From Streptomyces sp. CC228A (GTDB lineage Bacteria; Actinomycetota; Actinomycetes; Streptomycetales; Streptomycetaceae): DNA of 64,000 nucleotides. Below, piece after piece: positions 26,420 to 35,079 of the stretch. Within the stretch, counting starts at the first letter, position 1; every line of letters begins with the position of its first letter. The stretch spans positions 868,001 to 932,000 of the forward strand of contig NZ_JAJPUI010000002.1 in the NCBI RefSeq assembly GCF_021390935.1, written 5' to 3'. The position numbers and the translations under genes were made by a program. The notes beneath the pieces are model-generated. The model was not told the origin of the DNA. It saw only the letters and a program-made list of their open reading frames with translations, and did not search any database.

Positions 26420-27066
26420 GTGCAGCGTCATGGTTCGGGCGGCAGTGCCGCCATCCGCTACCGCGTGGCGGGGCTGGTCCTCCTCTTCGTCCATCTCGCG
26501 ATCGTGGGGTGGCTGACGCTGCGCCCCCTGGACGTGATGTGGGTGACGGCCGCCAACTGGGAGCCCCTCGCGGGGATCAGGGCGGACCTGGCGCAGGGGC
26601 CGGTGGAGGCGGCGCGGCGGATCGCCGGGGGCCTGCTGCTGCTGGCGCCGCTGGGGGTGCTGCTGCCGCTGGCGGACGCGCGGCTGGACGTGGCGCTGTG
26701 GGCGTCGCTGCTGCGCACCGCTGCGGGGGCGCGCTGGTGTCCCTGGGGATCGAGCTGCTGCAGACCGCCGTGCCGGGACGGGTCGTGGACGTGGACCAGC
26801 TGCTGCTGAACACCGCGGGGGTGGTGCTGGCGCACCTCGCGGTGGTGCCCGCCTGGCGGGCGCGGCTGCGCCGGCGGCCGGAACCGTACGGGGACGGGCG
26901 CGGGGGCCGGCCGGGGGCGCGGCACACGGTCGCGGCGGCGGTGCGTTCGGCAGGTGAGCGGGTCTCCGCCCTGGGCGGGAGGGGCGGTCGGGGCGGTGCC
27001 CTCCTGAGGGAGGACGGTCCTCAGGGGCCGACCCCGACGATTCCCAGGGTAGGGATCGCCCCGTAG
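26420..27066 (+). CDS. VanZ-like membrane protein (frameshift in a G run)
   Basis: Membrane protein with the VanZ-like layout: VAGLVLLFVHLAIVGWLTLRPL, then a helix GGLLLLAPLGVLLPL, and after a frame change VSLGIELLQTAVPGRVVDVDQLLLNTAGVVLAHL, the conserved E-Q-P-R-D-D/N pattern of the family. Adding one G to the G5 run at 26725-26729 makes a continuous 215-residue protein. Start GTG 26420, with TTGGGGGG upstream. VanZ relatives lower teicoplanin sensitivity in enterococci; here the role is unknown. Confidence 0.78.
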
Positions 27067-27158
27067 TCCGATGGTTTGTCCGGCAGGTCGGGGGCACGAT
27101 GGAGTCAGTCGGAGGCCCGCTACGGAGGCTTCCTCGACGCTTCAGTTAGGAGCCCACC

Positions 27159-27359
27159 ATGGCCGCACTGACCCGCCCCCGTGACGGACGCATGATCGGC
27201 GGAGTGTGCGCGGGCCTGGCGCGGCGCTTCGGCACCTCGGCGACGACGATGCGTGTGATCTTCGTGGTGTCGTGCCTGCTTCCGGGCCCGCAGTTCCTGC
27301 TCTATCTGGCGCTGTGGCTGCTGCTGCCGCAGGACAAGCCCGCGAACGCGGCCTGGTAG
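27159..27359 (+). CDS. PspC-domain membrane protein
   Basis: 66 residues, almost all one PspC domain: LTRPRDGRMIGGVCAGLARRFGTS, then RVIFVVSCLLPGPQFLLYLALWLLLP and a short tail. TTAGGAG lies seven bases before the ATG. PspC-domain proteins act in envelope-stress signalling at the cytoplasmic membrane. A 15-bp terminator hairpin follows directly. Confidence 0.92.
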   Translation: MAALTRPRDGRMIGGVCAGLARRFGTSATTMRVIFVVSCLLPGPQFLLYLALWLLLPQDKPANAAW

Positions 27360-27383
27360 CCGGACCGGTCGTCCCCGTACGGC

Positions 27384-27430
27384 AAGACGGCGGTGGGCAC
27401 GCCCCCTGGAGGGGCGCCCACCGCCGTCTT
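27384..27430. terminator. Bidirectional hairpin terminator
   Basis: Perfect 15-bp stem AAGACGGCGGTGGGC (27384-27398) with its complement at 27416-27430; loop about 17 bases. It separates the convergent pspC-type and secreted-protein genes. Confidence 0.8.
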
Positions 27431-27446
27431 CGTGTGCGCGTGCGGG

Positions 27447-27770
27447 TCAGCCGAGGCCGGCCTGGCCGAGGGCGCCGCCGACGGGCAGGCCGCCGAGCAG
27501 CCCCAGGACCGGGTCGGCGGGGGTGTCGACCGGGACGTCCGGCGCGGCCTGGGTGGCCATCTCCACGGCGCCCTGGGTGAGGCCGACGGCCTCGCCCGCA
27601 CCACCGGGGAGGTGGCCGGCGACCTCGCCGACCGGAACGGCCTGCGTGACGGTCTCCAGGGCGGGGCCGGTGGGGACGGAGGTCAGCGCGGCGGCGCTGC
27701 CCGCGGAGGCGGCGGCGAAAGCGGCACCGAGCGCGGCGACACCGAGGGACTTGGCAGCGGACTGCTTCAT
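27447..27770 (-). CDS. Small secreted protein
   Basis: 107 residues from ATG 27770 with AAGGA nine bases upstream. A clear signal peptide (KQSAAKSLGVAALGAAFAAASAGSAAA) precedes a Cys-free mature part rich in Pro, Val, Gly (VTQAVPVGEVAGHLPGGAGEAV, ending VGGALGQAGLG). Comparable in size and composition to the secreted protein at 20970-21308. Function unknown. Confidence 0.75.
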   Translation of the reverse strand: MKQSAAKSLGVAALGAAFAAASAGSAAALTSVPTGPALETVTQAVPVGEVAGHLPGGAGEAVGLTQGAVEMATQAAPDVPVDTPADPVLGLLGGLPVGGALGQAGLG

Positions 27771-27949
27771 CGAAAATCGTCCTTGGGGGAAACTCGGGGG
27801 AGATGAGCGGCTCTGCAACTTAGCCACCGCGCAACACCCTCCGCAATCACCTGAAACCTGGGGGTCAACGGAATTCCGAGGCCCCCGAAGCCGGCGGGAC
27901 GCGGGCCCCTCCCCCGCATCCCGGCTGTGGATGCGCTGGTCAGCGCCGC

Positions 27950-29089
27950 CTAGCCGAACAGCCACTCGGACTTCAGCTCGGCGTATCCGGGCTTGATCAC
28001 GTCGTTGATCATCGCCAGCCTTTCGTCGAAAGGAATGAATGCTGATTTCATCGCATTGACCGTGAACCACTGGAGGTCGTCGAGCGTGTAGCCGAAGGCC
28101 TCGGTCAGCAGCTCGAATTCCCGGCTCATGCTCGTTCCTGACATCAGACGATTGTCGGTGTTCACCGTGACCCGGAAGTGCAGCCGCCGCAGCAGGCCGA
28201 TGGGGTGCTCGGCGTACGAGGAGACCGCGCCCGTCTGCAGGTTGGAGGTCGGGCACATCTCCAGCGGGACGCGCTTGTCGCGGACGTACGCGGCGAGCCG
28301 GCCGAGGGTGACCGCGCCGTCGGCGGCGACCTCGATGTCGTCGATGATCCGCACCCCGTGGCCCAGGCGGTCGGCGCCGCACCACTGGAGGGCCTGCCAG
28401 ATCGACGGCAGGCCGAACGCCTCGCCGGCGTGGATGGTGAAGTGGTTGTTCTCCCGCTTCAGGTACTCGAAGGCGTCCAGGTGGCGGGTGGGCGGGAAGC
28501 CGGCCTCGGCGCCCGCGATGTCGAAGCCCACCACACCGGTGTCGCGGTGTGCGTTGGCGAGTTCGGCGATCTCCAGGGAGCGGGCGGCGTGCCGCATGGC
28601 CGTCAGGAGCGCGCCGACGCGGATGCGGCGGCCGCTCTCGCGGGCCCGCCGCTCCCCTTCGCGGAAGCCGTCGTTGACGGCGGCGACGACCTCGTCCAGG
28701 GTGAGCCCGCCTTCGAGATGCTGCTCGGGGGCGTAGCGCACCTCCGCGTACACGACCCCGTCCTCGGCGAGGTCCTCGGCGCACTCCGCGGCCACGCGGA
28801 ACAGGGCGTCGCGGGTCTGCATGACGGCGCAGGTGTGCGCGAAGGTCTCCAGGTAGCGTTCGAGCGACCCGGAGTCGGCGGCCTCGCGGAACCACAGGCC
28901 GAGCTTGTCGGGTTCGGTCTCCGGCAGGGCCGTGTAGCCGCTGTCCCGGGCGAGTTCGATGACCGTGCCGGGGCGGAGCCCGCCGTCGAGGTGGTCGTGC
29001 AGCAGCACCTTGGGGGCGCGGCGGATCTGGTCCGCGGTGGGCGTCGCGGTGGCCGGCGAGGCGGCCGTGGAGGGGCTCTGGCTCGTCAT
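27950..29089 (-). CDS. add: Adenosine deaminase
   Basis: 379-residue zinc hydrolase converting (deoxy)adenosine to (deoxy)inosine, the substrate of the PNP at 11.8 kb. Motifs: [13 protein letters not shown] with the metal His pair, [30 protein letters not shown] with metal His and catalytic Glu, RLGHGVRI with the catalytic His, and [10 protein letters not shown] where the metal Asp normally sits. The ATG at 29089 is six bases after TACAGT, so the gene appears leaderless, and the CTACGCGCGTAG site lies four bases upstream of that box. Confidence 0.95.
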   Translation of the reverse strand: MTSQSPSTAASPATATPTADQIRRAPKVLLHDHLDGGLRPGTVIELARDSGYTALPETEPDKLGLWFREAADSGSLERYLETFAHTCAVMQTRDALFRVAAECAEDLAEDGVVYAEVRYAPEQHLEGGLTLDEVVAAVNDGFREGERRARESGRRIRVGALLTAMRHAARSLEIAELANAHRDTGVVGFDIAGAEAGFPPTRHLDAFEYLKRENNHFTIHAGEAFGLPSIWQALQWCGADRLGHGVRIIDDIEVAADGAVTLGRLAAYVRDKRVPLEMCPTSNLQTGAVSSYAEHPIGLLRRLHFRVTVNTDNRLMSGTSMSREFELLTEAFGYTLDDLQWFTVNAMKSAFIPFDERLAMINDVIKPGYAELKSEWLFG

Positions 29090-29105
29090 TTCCGCACTGT
29101 AGCCC

Positions 29106-29117
29106 CTACGCGCGTAG
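29106..29117. promoter_or_regulatory. CTACGCGCGTAG operator upstream of add
   Basis: Perfect palindrome. On the minus strand it is followed after four bases by the -10-like TACAGT (complement at 29096-29101) and then the add ATG, so it lies between -35 and -10. Confidence 0.72.
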
Positions 29118-29252
29118 AGGGCACGGGTGCGACGCGGGGGCGGGCCGGGTGGCGGCGGACGAGGGGCGAGGACCGGCCGATCCGCCGCCCGATACGCAAC
29201 AGTGACCGGTTGGACGAGTGGCGTACACCCATCCTTCTGAGACTGTTCTGCC

Positions 29253-30035
29253 ATGGCACACGCACTCGTAGGCCCGGGCTCAGGGGATGTCCGGGCGCCC
29301 CGGCTGGGACGGCCGGTGAGGGACCCGGGAGCATCGGGGGTGGTGGACGGGGTGGTGCTGCTGCTCCCCGACGGCGTACCCGAGTCGGGGCGCGGGCCCT
29401 CGCTCCTGGCGCACGCCGCGCTGCGGCCGCTGGGGCGCAGCCTGGTGCGGGCGGCGGGCCGGGACCACGGACTGGTGGCGCACGTGGTGCGCTACCGGGG
29501 GCGCGGCTGGAACGGCGCGGACGCCCGGCTCGCGGCGGACGCCCGCTGGGCGGTCGGGGAGGTGGCGCGGCGCCACGGGGACGTGCCGGTCTGCCTCGTG
29601 GGGCACGGCATGGGCGGGCGCGCCGCGCTGCGGGCGGCGGACCACGCGGCCGTCGTGTCCGTGCTGGCGCTGGCGCCGTGGCTGCCCGGGGAGGACGTGG
29701 CGGCCGAGCCGGAGCCCGTACGGCAGCTGCTGGGCCGTCAGGTGATGGTGGTGCACGGCACGACGGACGAGACCGCGCACCCGGAGCTGTCGTACCGGCT
29801 GGCGATCCGCGCGAAGAAGGCGAACCGGTCCACGTGCCGGTTCGAGGTGCACTCGGACGGCCACGCGCTGCGCCAGCACCACGGTGAAGTGCTGGCGCTC
29901 GCGGCGGACTTCGTGCTGGGGTCGCTCTTCGGCCGGCCGTTCTCCCGGCCGGTCGCGGACGCGTTCGCGGCGCCGCCGCCGCTGGGGCTGCGGATGCCGC
30001 TGGCCGCGGGGTTCGGGAGGTCGCTGCGCCCGTGA
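29253..30035 (+). CDS. Alpha/beta-hydrolase family protein
   Basis: 260 residues from ATG 29253. Hydrolase features: [10 protein letters not shown] strand near the N-terminus, nucleophile elbow position in [14 protein letters not shown], where the usual Ser is Gly-His-Gly-Met (GHGMG instead of GxSxG), [15 protein letters not shown] with an acid, and a late His in [10 protein letters not shown]. The missing serine makes esterase chemistry doubtful. Divergent from add, with a 163-bp gap. The 252 bases that follow (30036-30287) hold no visible gene. Confidence 0.78.
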   Translation: MAHALVGPGSGDVRAPRLGRPVRDPGASGVVDGVVLLLPDGVPESGRGPSLLAHAALRPLGRSLVRAAGRDHGLVAHVVRYRGRGWNGADARLAADARWAVGEVARRHGDVPVCLVGHGMGGRAALRAADHAAVVSVLALAPWLPGEDVAAEPEPVRQLLGRQVMVVHGTTDETAHPELSYRLAIRAKKANRSTCRFEVHSDGHALRQHHGEVLALAADFVLGSLFGRPFSRPVADAFAAPPPLGLRMPLAAGFGRSLRP

Positions 30036-30287
30036 CCGTACGCGGCGCGACCGTGCGGTCCGCGGGGCGCGTGCCGGGGTGCGTGCGGCCGGGCGCGGCG
30101 GGCCGCCGGTGACCGCGCGGTCTGCGGGGTGCGACGACCGTACGGGCGGGGTCCGGGCGCGGCGAGGTGCGGGCGGCGGGCCGGGTCCGGCTGAGCCGGG
30201 CGGGCGGGTCGGCAGCGCCGCGCAGCCGTACGCCCCGGCCGCGGGGTGCGGCGGGGCGGGGGCGGCGGGTCGGACCCGGGCGCCGGG

Positions 30288-31249
30288 TCAGTGGATCGCC
30301 TCGCTCAGCAGCTTGCCGCGGCGGGACAGCAGGAACTTCTTGAAGGCGGCCACCGGCGGGGTGTCGGGCGGCCGGCCTGCCAGGCGACACCGATCTCGCG
30401 CACTGCCCGCGGCGCCGTCACCGTCAGCTCCACGACCCCGGGGCGGGGCACGGCGGGCGGCGGCAGCAGGGCGACGCCGAGGCCCGCGGCGACCAGGCCG
30501 CGCAGCGTCTCGGCCTCCTCGCCCTCGAAGGCGATACGGGGCCGGAAGCCCGCCTCCGCGCACAGGTGGTCGGTGATGCGGCGCAGCCCGTAGCCGGGTT
30601 CCAGCGTCACGAACGCCTCGTCGGCGGCCTCGGCGAGCCGGACCCGCTTGCGGGCGGCCAGCCGGTGGTCGTCCGGCACGACGAGCCGCAGCCGCTGCTC
30701 GTCGAGGCGGCGGGCGACCAGGTCGGGCGCGTCGGGCACCGGTGAGGTGAGGCACAGGTCGAGCTCCCCGGCGCGCAGCCGCTCGATCATGGCCTCGCCG
30801 TAGTTCTGGACCAGGGTGAAGCGGACCTTCGGGTGGTCGACGCGGAACGCCCGCAGCAGCCCCGGCACCGTCTCCGAGCCCATCGTGTGCAGGAACCCGA
30901 ACGCGACCCGCCCCGCGCTGGGGTCGACGTCGGCCCGTACGGCCTCGGCGGCCCGCTCCACCTCGCCGAGGGCCCGCTCCGCGGCCAGCAGGAACGTGCG
31001 GCCCGCCGGCGTCAGGGAGACGGTACGGCCGGTGCGGGCGAAGAGCGTCACGCCGAGGTCCTCCTCCAGCTTCGCGACGGCCCGCGACAGGGTCGACTGC
31101 GGTACGCCCGTGTCGAGGGACGCCCGGGTCACGTGCTCGTGCCTGGCCACCGCCGCGAAGTACGCGAGGCGAGGGGCGAGCAGCAGACCCATTTCTTCTT
31201 CGTTACTGTTCAGTGACAGCCATGGCTGTGACCTGTAGTCATGCACCAT
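30288..31249 (-). CDS. LysR-family regulator (3' frameshift in a C run)
   Basis: Start at ATG 31249; a shorter form could begin at ATG 31192. The helix-turn-helix is LAYFAAVARHEHVTRASLDTGVPQSTLSRAVAKLEEDLGVTLFARTGRTVSLTPAG, followed by the two-lobed effector domain (VAFGFLHTMGSETVPGLLRAF, CLTSPVPDAPDLVARRL). The frame is lost near GVAWQAGRP; restoring one base at the G3/C3 run 30366-30368 restores the ending AAFKKFLLSRRGKLLSEAIH and a 320-residue protein. It is divergent from an MFS exporter gene that it probably controls, as in the E. coli YnfL-YnfM pair. Confidence 0.83.
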
Positions 31250-31267
31250 GGGAATGATTAAAGCCGT

Positions 31268-31288
31268 TTCATGCATTGGACGCATGAA
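31268..31288. promoter_or_regulatory. Inverted repeat between lysR and MFS genes
   Basis: TTCATGC at 31268-31274 and GCATGAA at 31282-31288 separated by seven bases: a 7-bp dyad in the 63-bp divergent gap. It is the right type and position for a LysR-family binding site, which usually carries a T-N11-A core. Confidence 0.5.
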
Positions 31289-31312
31289 CGGCCGCGTCCG
31301 TACGTTCGAGAC

Positions 31313-32605
31313 ATGTCTCCCGCCAGTACCAAGGCGTCCACGGCAGCCGTGGACGCCGACACGCGCCTTGCCCCCGGACGGCCCGGCTACCGCCGCATGA
31401 GCTTCGCGCTCTTCGCCGCCGGACTCGCCGCCTTCGCCCTCCTCTACTCGACCCAGGCCCTGCTGCCGGCCGTCTCCGCGGACTTCGCGGTGAGCGCCTC
31501 CGCGGCGAGCTGGACGGTCTCCGCCGCGACCGGCGCGCTGGCCCTGTGCGTGCTGCCGCTGAGCGCCCTGTCCGAGCGGTTCGGCCGGCGGGCCCTGATG
31601 ACCACGTCGCTCGTCGTCGCCGTGGCGGTCGGGCTGCTGGTGCCGTTCGCGCCGAGCCTGGAGTGGCTCGTCGTGCTGCGGGCCGTGCAGGGCGCCGCCC
31701 TGGCGGGCGTGCCGGCGTCGGCGATGGCGTACCTGGCGGAGGAGGTGCGCCCGAAGGCGCTGGTCGCGGCGATCGGGCTGTTCGTCGCGGGCAACAGCAT
31801 CGGCGGGATGAGCGGCCGGATCGTGACCGGCTGGGCGGCCCAGCTGTGGGGCTGGCGGGCCGGGCTGGCGGCGGTCGGCCTGCTGGCGGCGGTGTGCGCG
31901 GTGGCGTACCGGCTGCTGCTGCCGAAGGCCCGCCACTTCGCGCCGGCGCCGCTCGACCCGCGGGCGGTGGCCCGCACCGTGCGCACGCACCTGTCGGACC
32001 CGCTGCTGCTGCGGCTGTACGCGATCGGCGCCCTGTTCATGACGGTGTTCGGCGCGGTCTACACGGTGATCGGCTACCGGCTCGCTGAGGCTCCCTTCTC
32101 GCTGCCGCAGGGCGTGGTGGGCTCGGTGTTCCTGGTGTACCTGGTGGGGACGGCGTCGTCCGCGGCCGCCGGCACGCTCGTGGGCCGGATGGGCCGGCGC
32201 GGTGCCCTGTACCTGGCGGTGGCGACGACCGCGGCGGGGCTGCTGCTGTCCCTGTCCGCCTCGCTGGCCGCGGTCCTCGCGGGCCTGGTGCTGATCACGG
32301 CGGGCTTCTTCGCCGGGCACGCGGTCGCCTCCGCGGCGGTGAGCCGCACCGCGACGGAGGGCCGGGCGCAGGCGTCGGCGCTGTACCAGTCGGCGTACTA
32401 CCTCGGCAGCAGCGCGGGCGGCACGCTGGGCGCGGTCGCGTTCCACTCCGGCGGCTGGTCGGGCACGGTCCTGCTGGGCCTGGTCGCGGTCCTCGGCGTC
32501 GTCTCGATCACCCTGTACGGCACCCACAGCGCCCGCGTCGAGGAGCGCCGCCTCGCCGGTCGCGCCCGCGCCCGGCGCGCGCACCCCGCGATGGCGGGCC
32601 GCTGA
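31313..32605 (+). CDS. MFS efflux transporter (YnfM/arabinose-efflux type)
   Basis: 430-residue, twelve-helix transporter from ATG 31313. It shows FALLYSTQALLPAVSADFAVSASAASWTVSA in helices 1-2, the loop 2-3 motif SERFGRRAL, and GRMGRRGALYLAV at the matching position of the second half. The cytoplasmic tail is Arg-rich. Divergent from a LysR gene with an inverted repeat between them, so expression is likely LysR-dependent. Substrate unknown. Confidence 0.9.
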   Translation: MSPASTKASTAAVDADTRLAPGRPGYRRMSFALFAAGLAAFALLYSTQALLPAVSADFAVSASAASWTVSAATGALALCVLPLSALSERFGRRALMTTSLVVAVAVGLLVPFAPSLEWLVVLRAVQGAALAGVPASAMAYLAEEVRPKALVAAIGLFVAGNSIGGMSGRIVTGWAAQLWGWRAGLAAVGLLAAVCAVAYRLLLPKARHFAPAPLDPRAVARTVRTHLSDPLLLRLYAIGALFMTVFGAVYTVIGYRLAEAPFSLPQGVVGSVFLVYLVGTASSAAAGTLVGRMGRRGALYLAVATTAAGLLLSLSASLAAVLAGLVLITAGFFAGHAVASAAVSRTATEGRAQASALYQSAYYLGSSAGGTLGAVAFHSGGWSGTVLLGLVAVLGVVSITLYGTHSARVEERRLAGRARARRAHPAMAGR

Positions 32606-32705
32606 CCCGGGGCCGCGGAAAAGGCGGGCTTCCGACCGTAACCATGCGCCGCCCCCGCACGTCCTACAGGTACGACAAGCACAACGGACGCGAGGGGGCG
32701 GGCGT

Positions 32706-33422
32706 ATGCGCAGGAGTGGTCCGGGCGGGGCGCGGCGGTGGCGCGGCGGGGTCGCGCTCGCCGTCACAGGACTCGTCGTACCGCTGACGGCGGCGGTGGG
32801 GGCCGGGACGGCGCAGGCCGCCACGGCCTGCACGACCAAGGCGGGGCCGCACCAGAAGCAGGTGGAGAGGTTCCTCGGGCGGCCGGTGGACGGCAGGCAG
32901 TCGCCGGCGGACTGCCGGGCCATCCAGTCGTTCCAGCGGAAGCACGGCATCACCCCGGACATGGGGTACGCCGGGCCGCTCACCTGGCGGACGATGGACA
33001 CGATGCTGCAGCAGCGGGCGGCCGGGAAGACCCCGAACAAGGCCGGCAAGTGCCCGGTGAACAAGGGCCGGATCGCGTGCGTGGACCTGACCCGGCAGCT
33101 CAGCTGGGTCCAGGACGGGTCGAAGCTGGTGTACGGGCCGGTGCCGGTGCGCACGGGCCGCGACGGCGCCGAGACCCGCACCGGCCTCAAGCGGATCTAC
33201 CACCGCAACGTCAAGCACTGGTCGACGATCTACAAGGTGTGGATGCCGTACTCGCAGTTCTTCGACGGCGGCCAGGCCTTCCACTCGACGGAGAAGTCGA
33301 TGTGGAACCCGCCGGGTTCGGGCGGCTGCGTGAACATGCGGCCCAAGGACGCGCAGGCGTACTGGAAGCTGCTCAAGAAGGGCGACGACGTGTACGTCTA
33401 CGGCCGCAAGCCCGGCACCTGA
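32706..33422 (+). CDS. Secreted L,D-transpeptidase
   Basis: 238 residues from ATG 32706 with GAGGGGG upstream. Twin-Arg-containing basic start (RRWRGG), hydrophobic core and AQA cleavage site, so exported. Peptidoglycan-binding-like repeat (QVERFLGRPVDGRQSPADCRAIQSFQRKHGI), then a YkuD domain with the active-site block SGGCVNM, in which Cys is the nucleophile. Such enzymes make 3-3 cross-links or anchor proteins in peptidoglycan. A second enzyme of this kind is at 57505-58488. Confidence 0.9.
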   Translation: MRRSGPGGARRWRGGVALAVTGLVVPLTAAVGAGTAQAATACTTKAGPHQKQVERFLGRPVDGRQSPADCRAIQSFQRKHGITPDMGYAGPLTWRTMDTMLQQRAAGKTPNKAGKCPVNKGRIACVDLTRQLSWVQDGSKLVYGPVPVRTGRDGAETRTGLKRIYHRNVKHWSTIYKVWMPYSQFFDGGQAFHSTEKSMWNPPGSGGCVNMRPKDAQAYWKLLKKGDDVYVYGRKPGT

Positions 33423-33428
33423 CCTGCG

Positions 33429-33451
33429 GCGGACCCCTGTTGAGGGGCCGC
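33429..33451 (+). terminator. Weak hairpin after the L,D-transpeptidase gene
   Basis: GCGG-A-CCCC paired with GGGG-CCGC around a TGTTGA loop, eight bases after the stop codon. Short and with one bulge. Confidence 0.45.
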
Positions 33452-33533
33452 TGTCAGTGCCTTCCTGTAGCGTCCGAGAGGTACGCACAACCCATGCAGG
33501 CAGGCACGAGCGAGCGCGACAGGGGTGGTCGGG

Positions 33534-34520
33534 ATGGCCGAGGCGGCTGCGCCCGAGGACACGGAGACCCGGCTTGAGGAGTACCGGACGGAGCTGACCG
33601 GTTACTGCTACCGCATGCTGGGCTCCGCGTTCGAGGCGGAGGACGCGGTGCAGGAGACGATGATCCGCGCCTGGCGGTCCCTGGAGAAGTTCGAGGGCCG
33701 CTCGTCGCTCCGCTCATGGCTGTACCGGATCGCCACCAACGTGTGCCTGGACGCGCTGAACGCGGGCAACCGCCGGGCCCGTCCCATGGACCTGACGGAG
33801 CCCGTGCCGGTGTCGCGGGCGCAGCTCCACTCCCGCCCCGAGGCGACCTGGCTGGAGCCGGTGCCGGACGGGCGCGTGCTGCCGCAGGCGTCCGATCCGG
33901 CGGAGACCGCGCTGGCCCGGGAGTCCGTGCGGCTGGCGTTCGTGGCGGCGCTCCAGCACCTGCCGGCCAAGCAGCGGGCGGTGCTGATCCTGCGGGAGGT
34001 GCTGGCGTGGAAGGCGAGCGAGGTGGCCGAACTGCTCGGCACCTCGGTCGCCTCCGTGAACAGCGCGCTCCAGCGGGCCCGCGCGACCCTGGCCGCGCAC
34101 GATCCGGCGCGCACCCAGCCGGCGGACCCGCTGGACGCCGGGCAGCGCGACCTGCTCGACCGGTACGTGGCCGCGTTCGAGGCGTACGACATGGCGGCGC
34201 TCACCGCCCTGCTGCACGAGGACGCCACGCTGTCCATGCCGCCGTACGACCTGTGGCTGCGGGGCCACGACGACATCGTGGGCTGGATGCTGGGCGTCGG
34301 CTCGGTGTGCCGCGGCTCGCGCCTCGTGCCGACGGTCGCCAACGGCACGCCCGCGTTCGCCCACTACCACCCCGATCCCCAGGGCGGGTACAGCCCCTGG
34401 GCCCTGATGGTGATCGAGATAGCGGACGGCAAGGTCAGCGGGATCACGTCGTTCCTGGACGTGCAGCGCTGGTTCCCGCTGTTCGGTCTGCCCGAGCGGC
34501 TGGAGCCGGCGGAGGGCTGA
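33534..34520 (+). CDS. ECF-type sigma factor with C-terminal SnoaL-like domain
   Basis: 328 residues. ATG 33534 has AGGGG eight bases upstream; GTG 33525 is an alternative. Region 2: EYRTELTGYCYRMLGSAFEAEDAVQETMIRAWRSL, then region 4: LPAKQRAVLILREVLAWKASEVAELLGTSVASVNSALQRARATL. A C-terminal SnoaL/NTF2-like domain follows from about residue 205 (LLDRYVAAFEAYDMAALTALLHEDATLSMPPYDLWLRGHDDI). In this sigma group the fused domain is thought to replace a separate anti-sigma factor. Its 3' end overlaps the STAS gene on the other strand by 77 bases. Confidence 0.92.
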   Translation: MAEAAAPEDTETRLEEYRTELTGYCYRMLGSAFEAEDAVQETMIRAWRSLEKFEGRSSLRSWLYRIATNVCLDALNAGNRRARPMDLTEPVPVSRAQLHSRPEATWLEPVPDGRVLPQASDPAETALARESVRLAFVAALQHLPAKQRAVLILREVLAWKASEVAELLGTSVASVNSALQRARATLAAHDPARTQPADPLDAGQRDLLDRYVAAFEAYDMAALTALLHEDATLSMPPYDLWLRGHDDIVGWMLGVGSVCRGSRLVPTVANGTPAFAHYHPDPQGGYSPWALMVIEIADGKVSGITSFLDVQRWFPLFGLPERLEPAEG

Positions 34521-34815
34521 GGGGGATGACCCCGCCGGCCAGCCCGGCCAGGTCGAGCAGCGCGCGCAGTTCGGGACCCGCGCCCTGGACGGTGAGGCGG
34601 TGGCCGAGGCGGCGGGCGGTGAGCTGCATGCGGGCCAGGGCGTCGACGGCGGCGAGCGTGGGGTGGCCCAGGCCGGTGACGTCCACGACGACGTCGCCGT
34701 CCTGCGGGGAGGCGCGGGCGCCGAGCTGCTCGGCGAGGGCGGCGCAGAGGCCGGGGACGTCGGGGGGTTCGAGGGGGCCGGTGAGCTTCAGCACGAGGGG
34801 GTCCCTGTTCTTCAC
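34444..34815 (-). CDS. STAS-domain protein
   Basis: 123 residues. STAS fold: LVLKLTGPLEPPDVPGLCAAL, DVVVDVTGLGHPTLAAVDALARMQLTARRLGHRL, GAGPELRALLDLAGLAGVI-like. The residue at the usual phosphorylation site is Thr/Leu context (HPTLAAVDAL) rather than the classic DSSG, as in MlaB-like and orphan STAS proteins. The start GTG (34815) has no ribosome binding site and sits in the loop of a 12-bp hairpin. The last 25 codons overlap the sigma-factor gene in antisense. Confidence 0.75.
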   Translation of the reverse strand: MKNRDPLVLKLTGPLEPPDVPGLCAALAEQLGARASPQDGDVVVDVTGLGHPTLAAVDALARMQLTARRLGHRLTVQGAGPELRALLDLAGLAGGVIPLSPPPAPAARADRTAGTSAARPGTT

Positions 34816-34829
34816 ATGAACAGGGACCC
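34799..34829. terminator. 12-bp hairpin containing the STAS start codon
   Basis: GGGTCCCTGTTC at 34799-34810 pairs perfectly with 34818-34829; the 7-base loop holds the STAS GTG. On the minus strand it lies 17 bases after the stop of the small gene at 34846, so it may end that transcript or hide the STAS start. Confidence 0.55.
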
Positions 34830-34845
34830 GGTCAGGGCCCGGAAC

Positions 34846-34977
34846 TCATCGGAGCGGGGGGACGGAGAACCGGCCCACCTTGCAGCCCTCGGGCGCGTTC
34901 ACGTCCTCCCGGACGCGGACGATGCCGTCCCAGCCGGAACCGCTCCCCGGTCCGGACTCGACGGCGAGTGCGCTCAC
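34846..34977 (-). CDS. Small protein of 43 residues, unknown
   Basis: GTG 34977 with GAGGAG seven bases upstream, a strong ribosome binding site, and a TGA stop at 34846. The product is Gly/Ser-rich at the start, has one Trp and one Cys (SGWDGIVRVREDV, APEGCKVGRF) and ends SVPPLR. No signal peptide or membrane segment. It resembles no family I can name. The good initiation signal and the terminators on both sides (34799-34829 and 35016-35051) support a real gene. Confidence 0.6.
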   Translation of the reverse strand: MSALAVESGPGSGSGWDGIVRVREDVNAPEGCKVGRFSVPPLR

Positions 34978-35015
34978 GGGGTGCTCCTCTTCGGACGTCA
35001 GGCAGTCCGGCATGC

Positions 35016-35051
35016 CGAACGGGACCGGTGGCGAGCCACCGGTCCCGTTCG
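35016..35051 (-). terminator. Terminator after deoA
   Basis: Perfect 16-bp stem CGAACGGGACCGGTGG (35016-35031) with its complement (35036-35051) and a 4-base loop, 28 bases past the deoA stop on the minus strand. Confidence 0.85.
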
Positions 35052-35079
35052 CCCGCAGGGGGCATATGCCTTGGCAGGG

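Noticed and set aside
30305..33190. 961-codon minus-strand frame across lysR and the MFS gene
   Set aside because: Only the low-coordinate third is LysR; the rest is antisense to MFS and L,D-transpeptidase genes.
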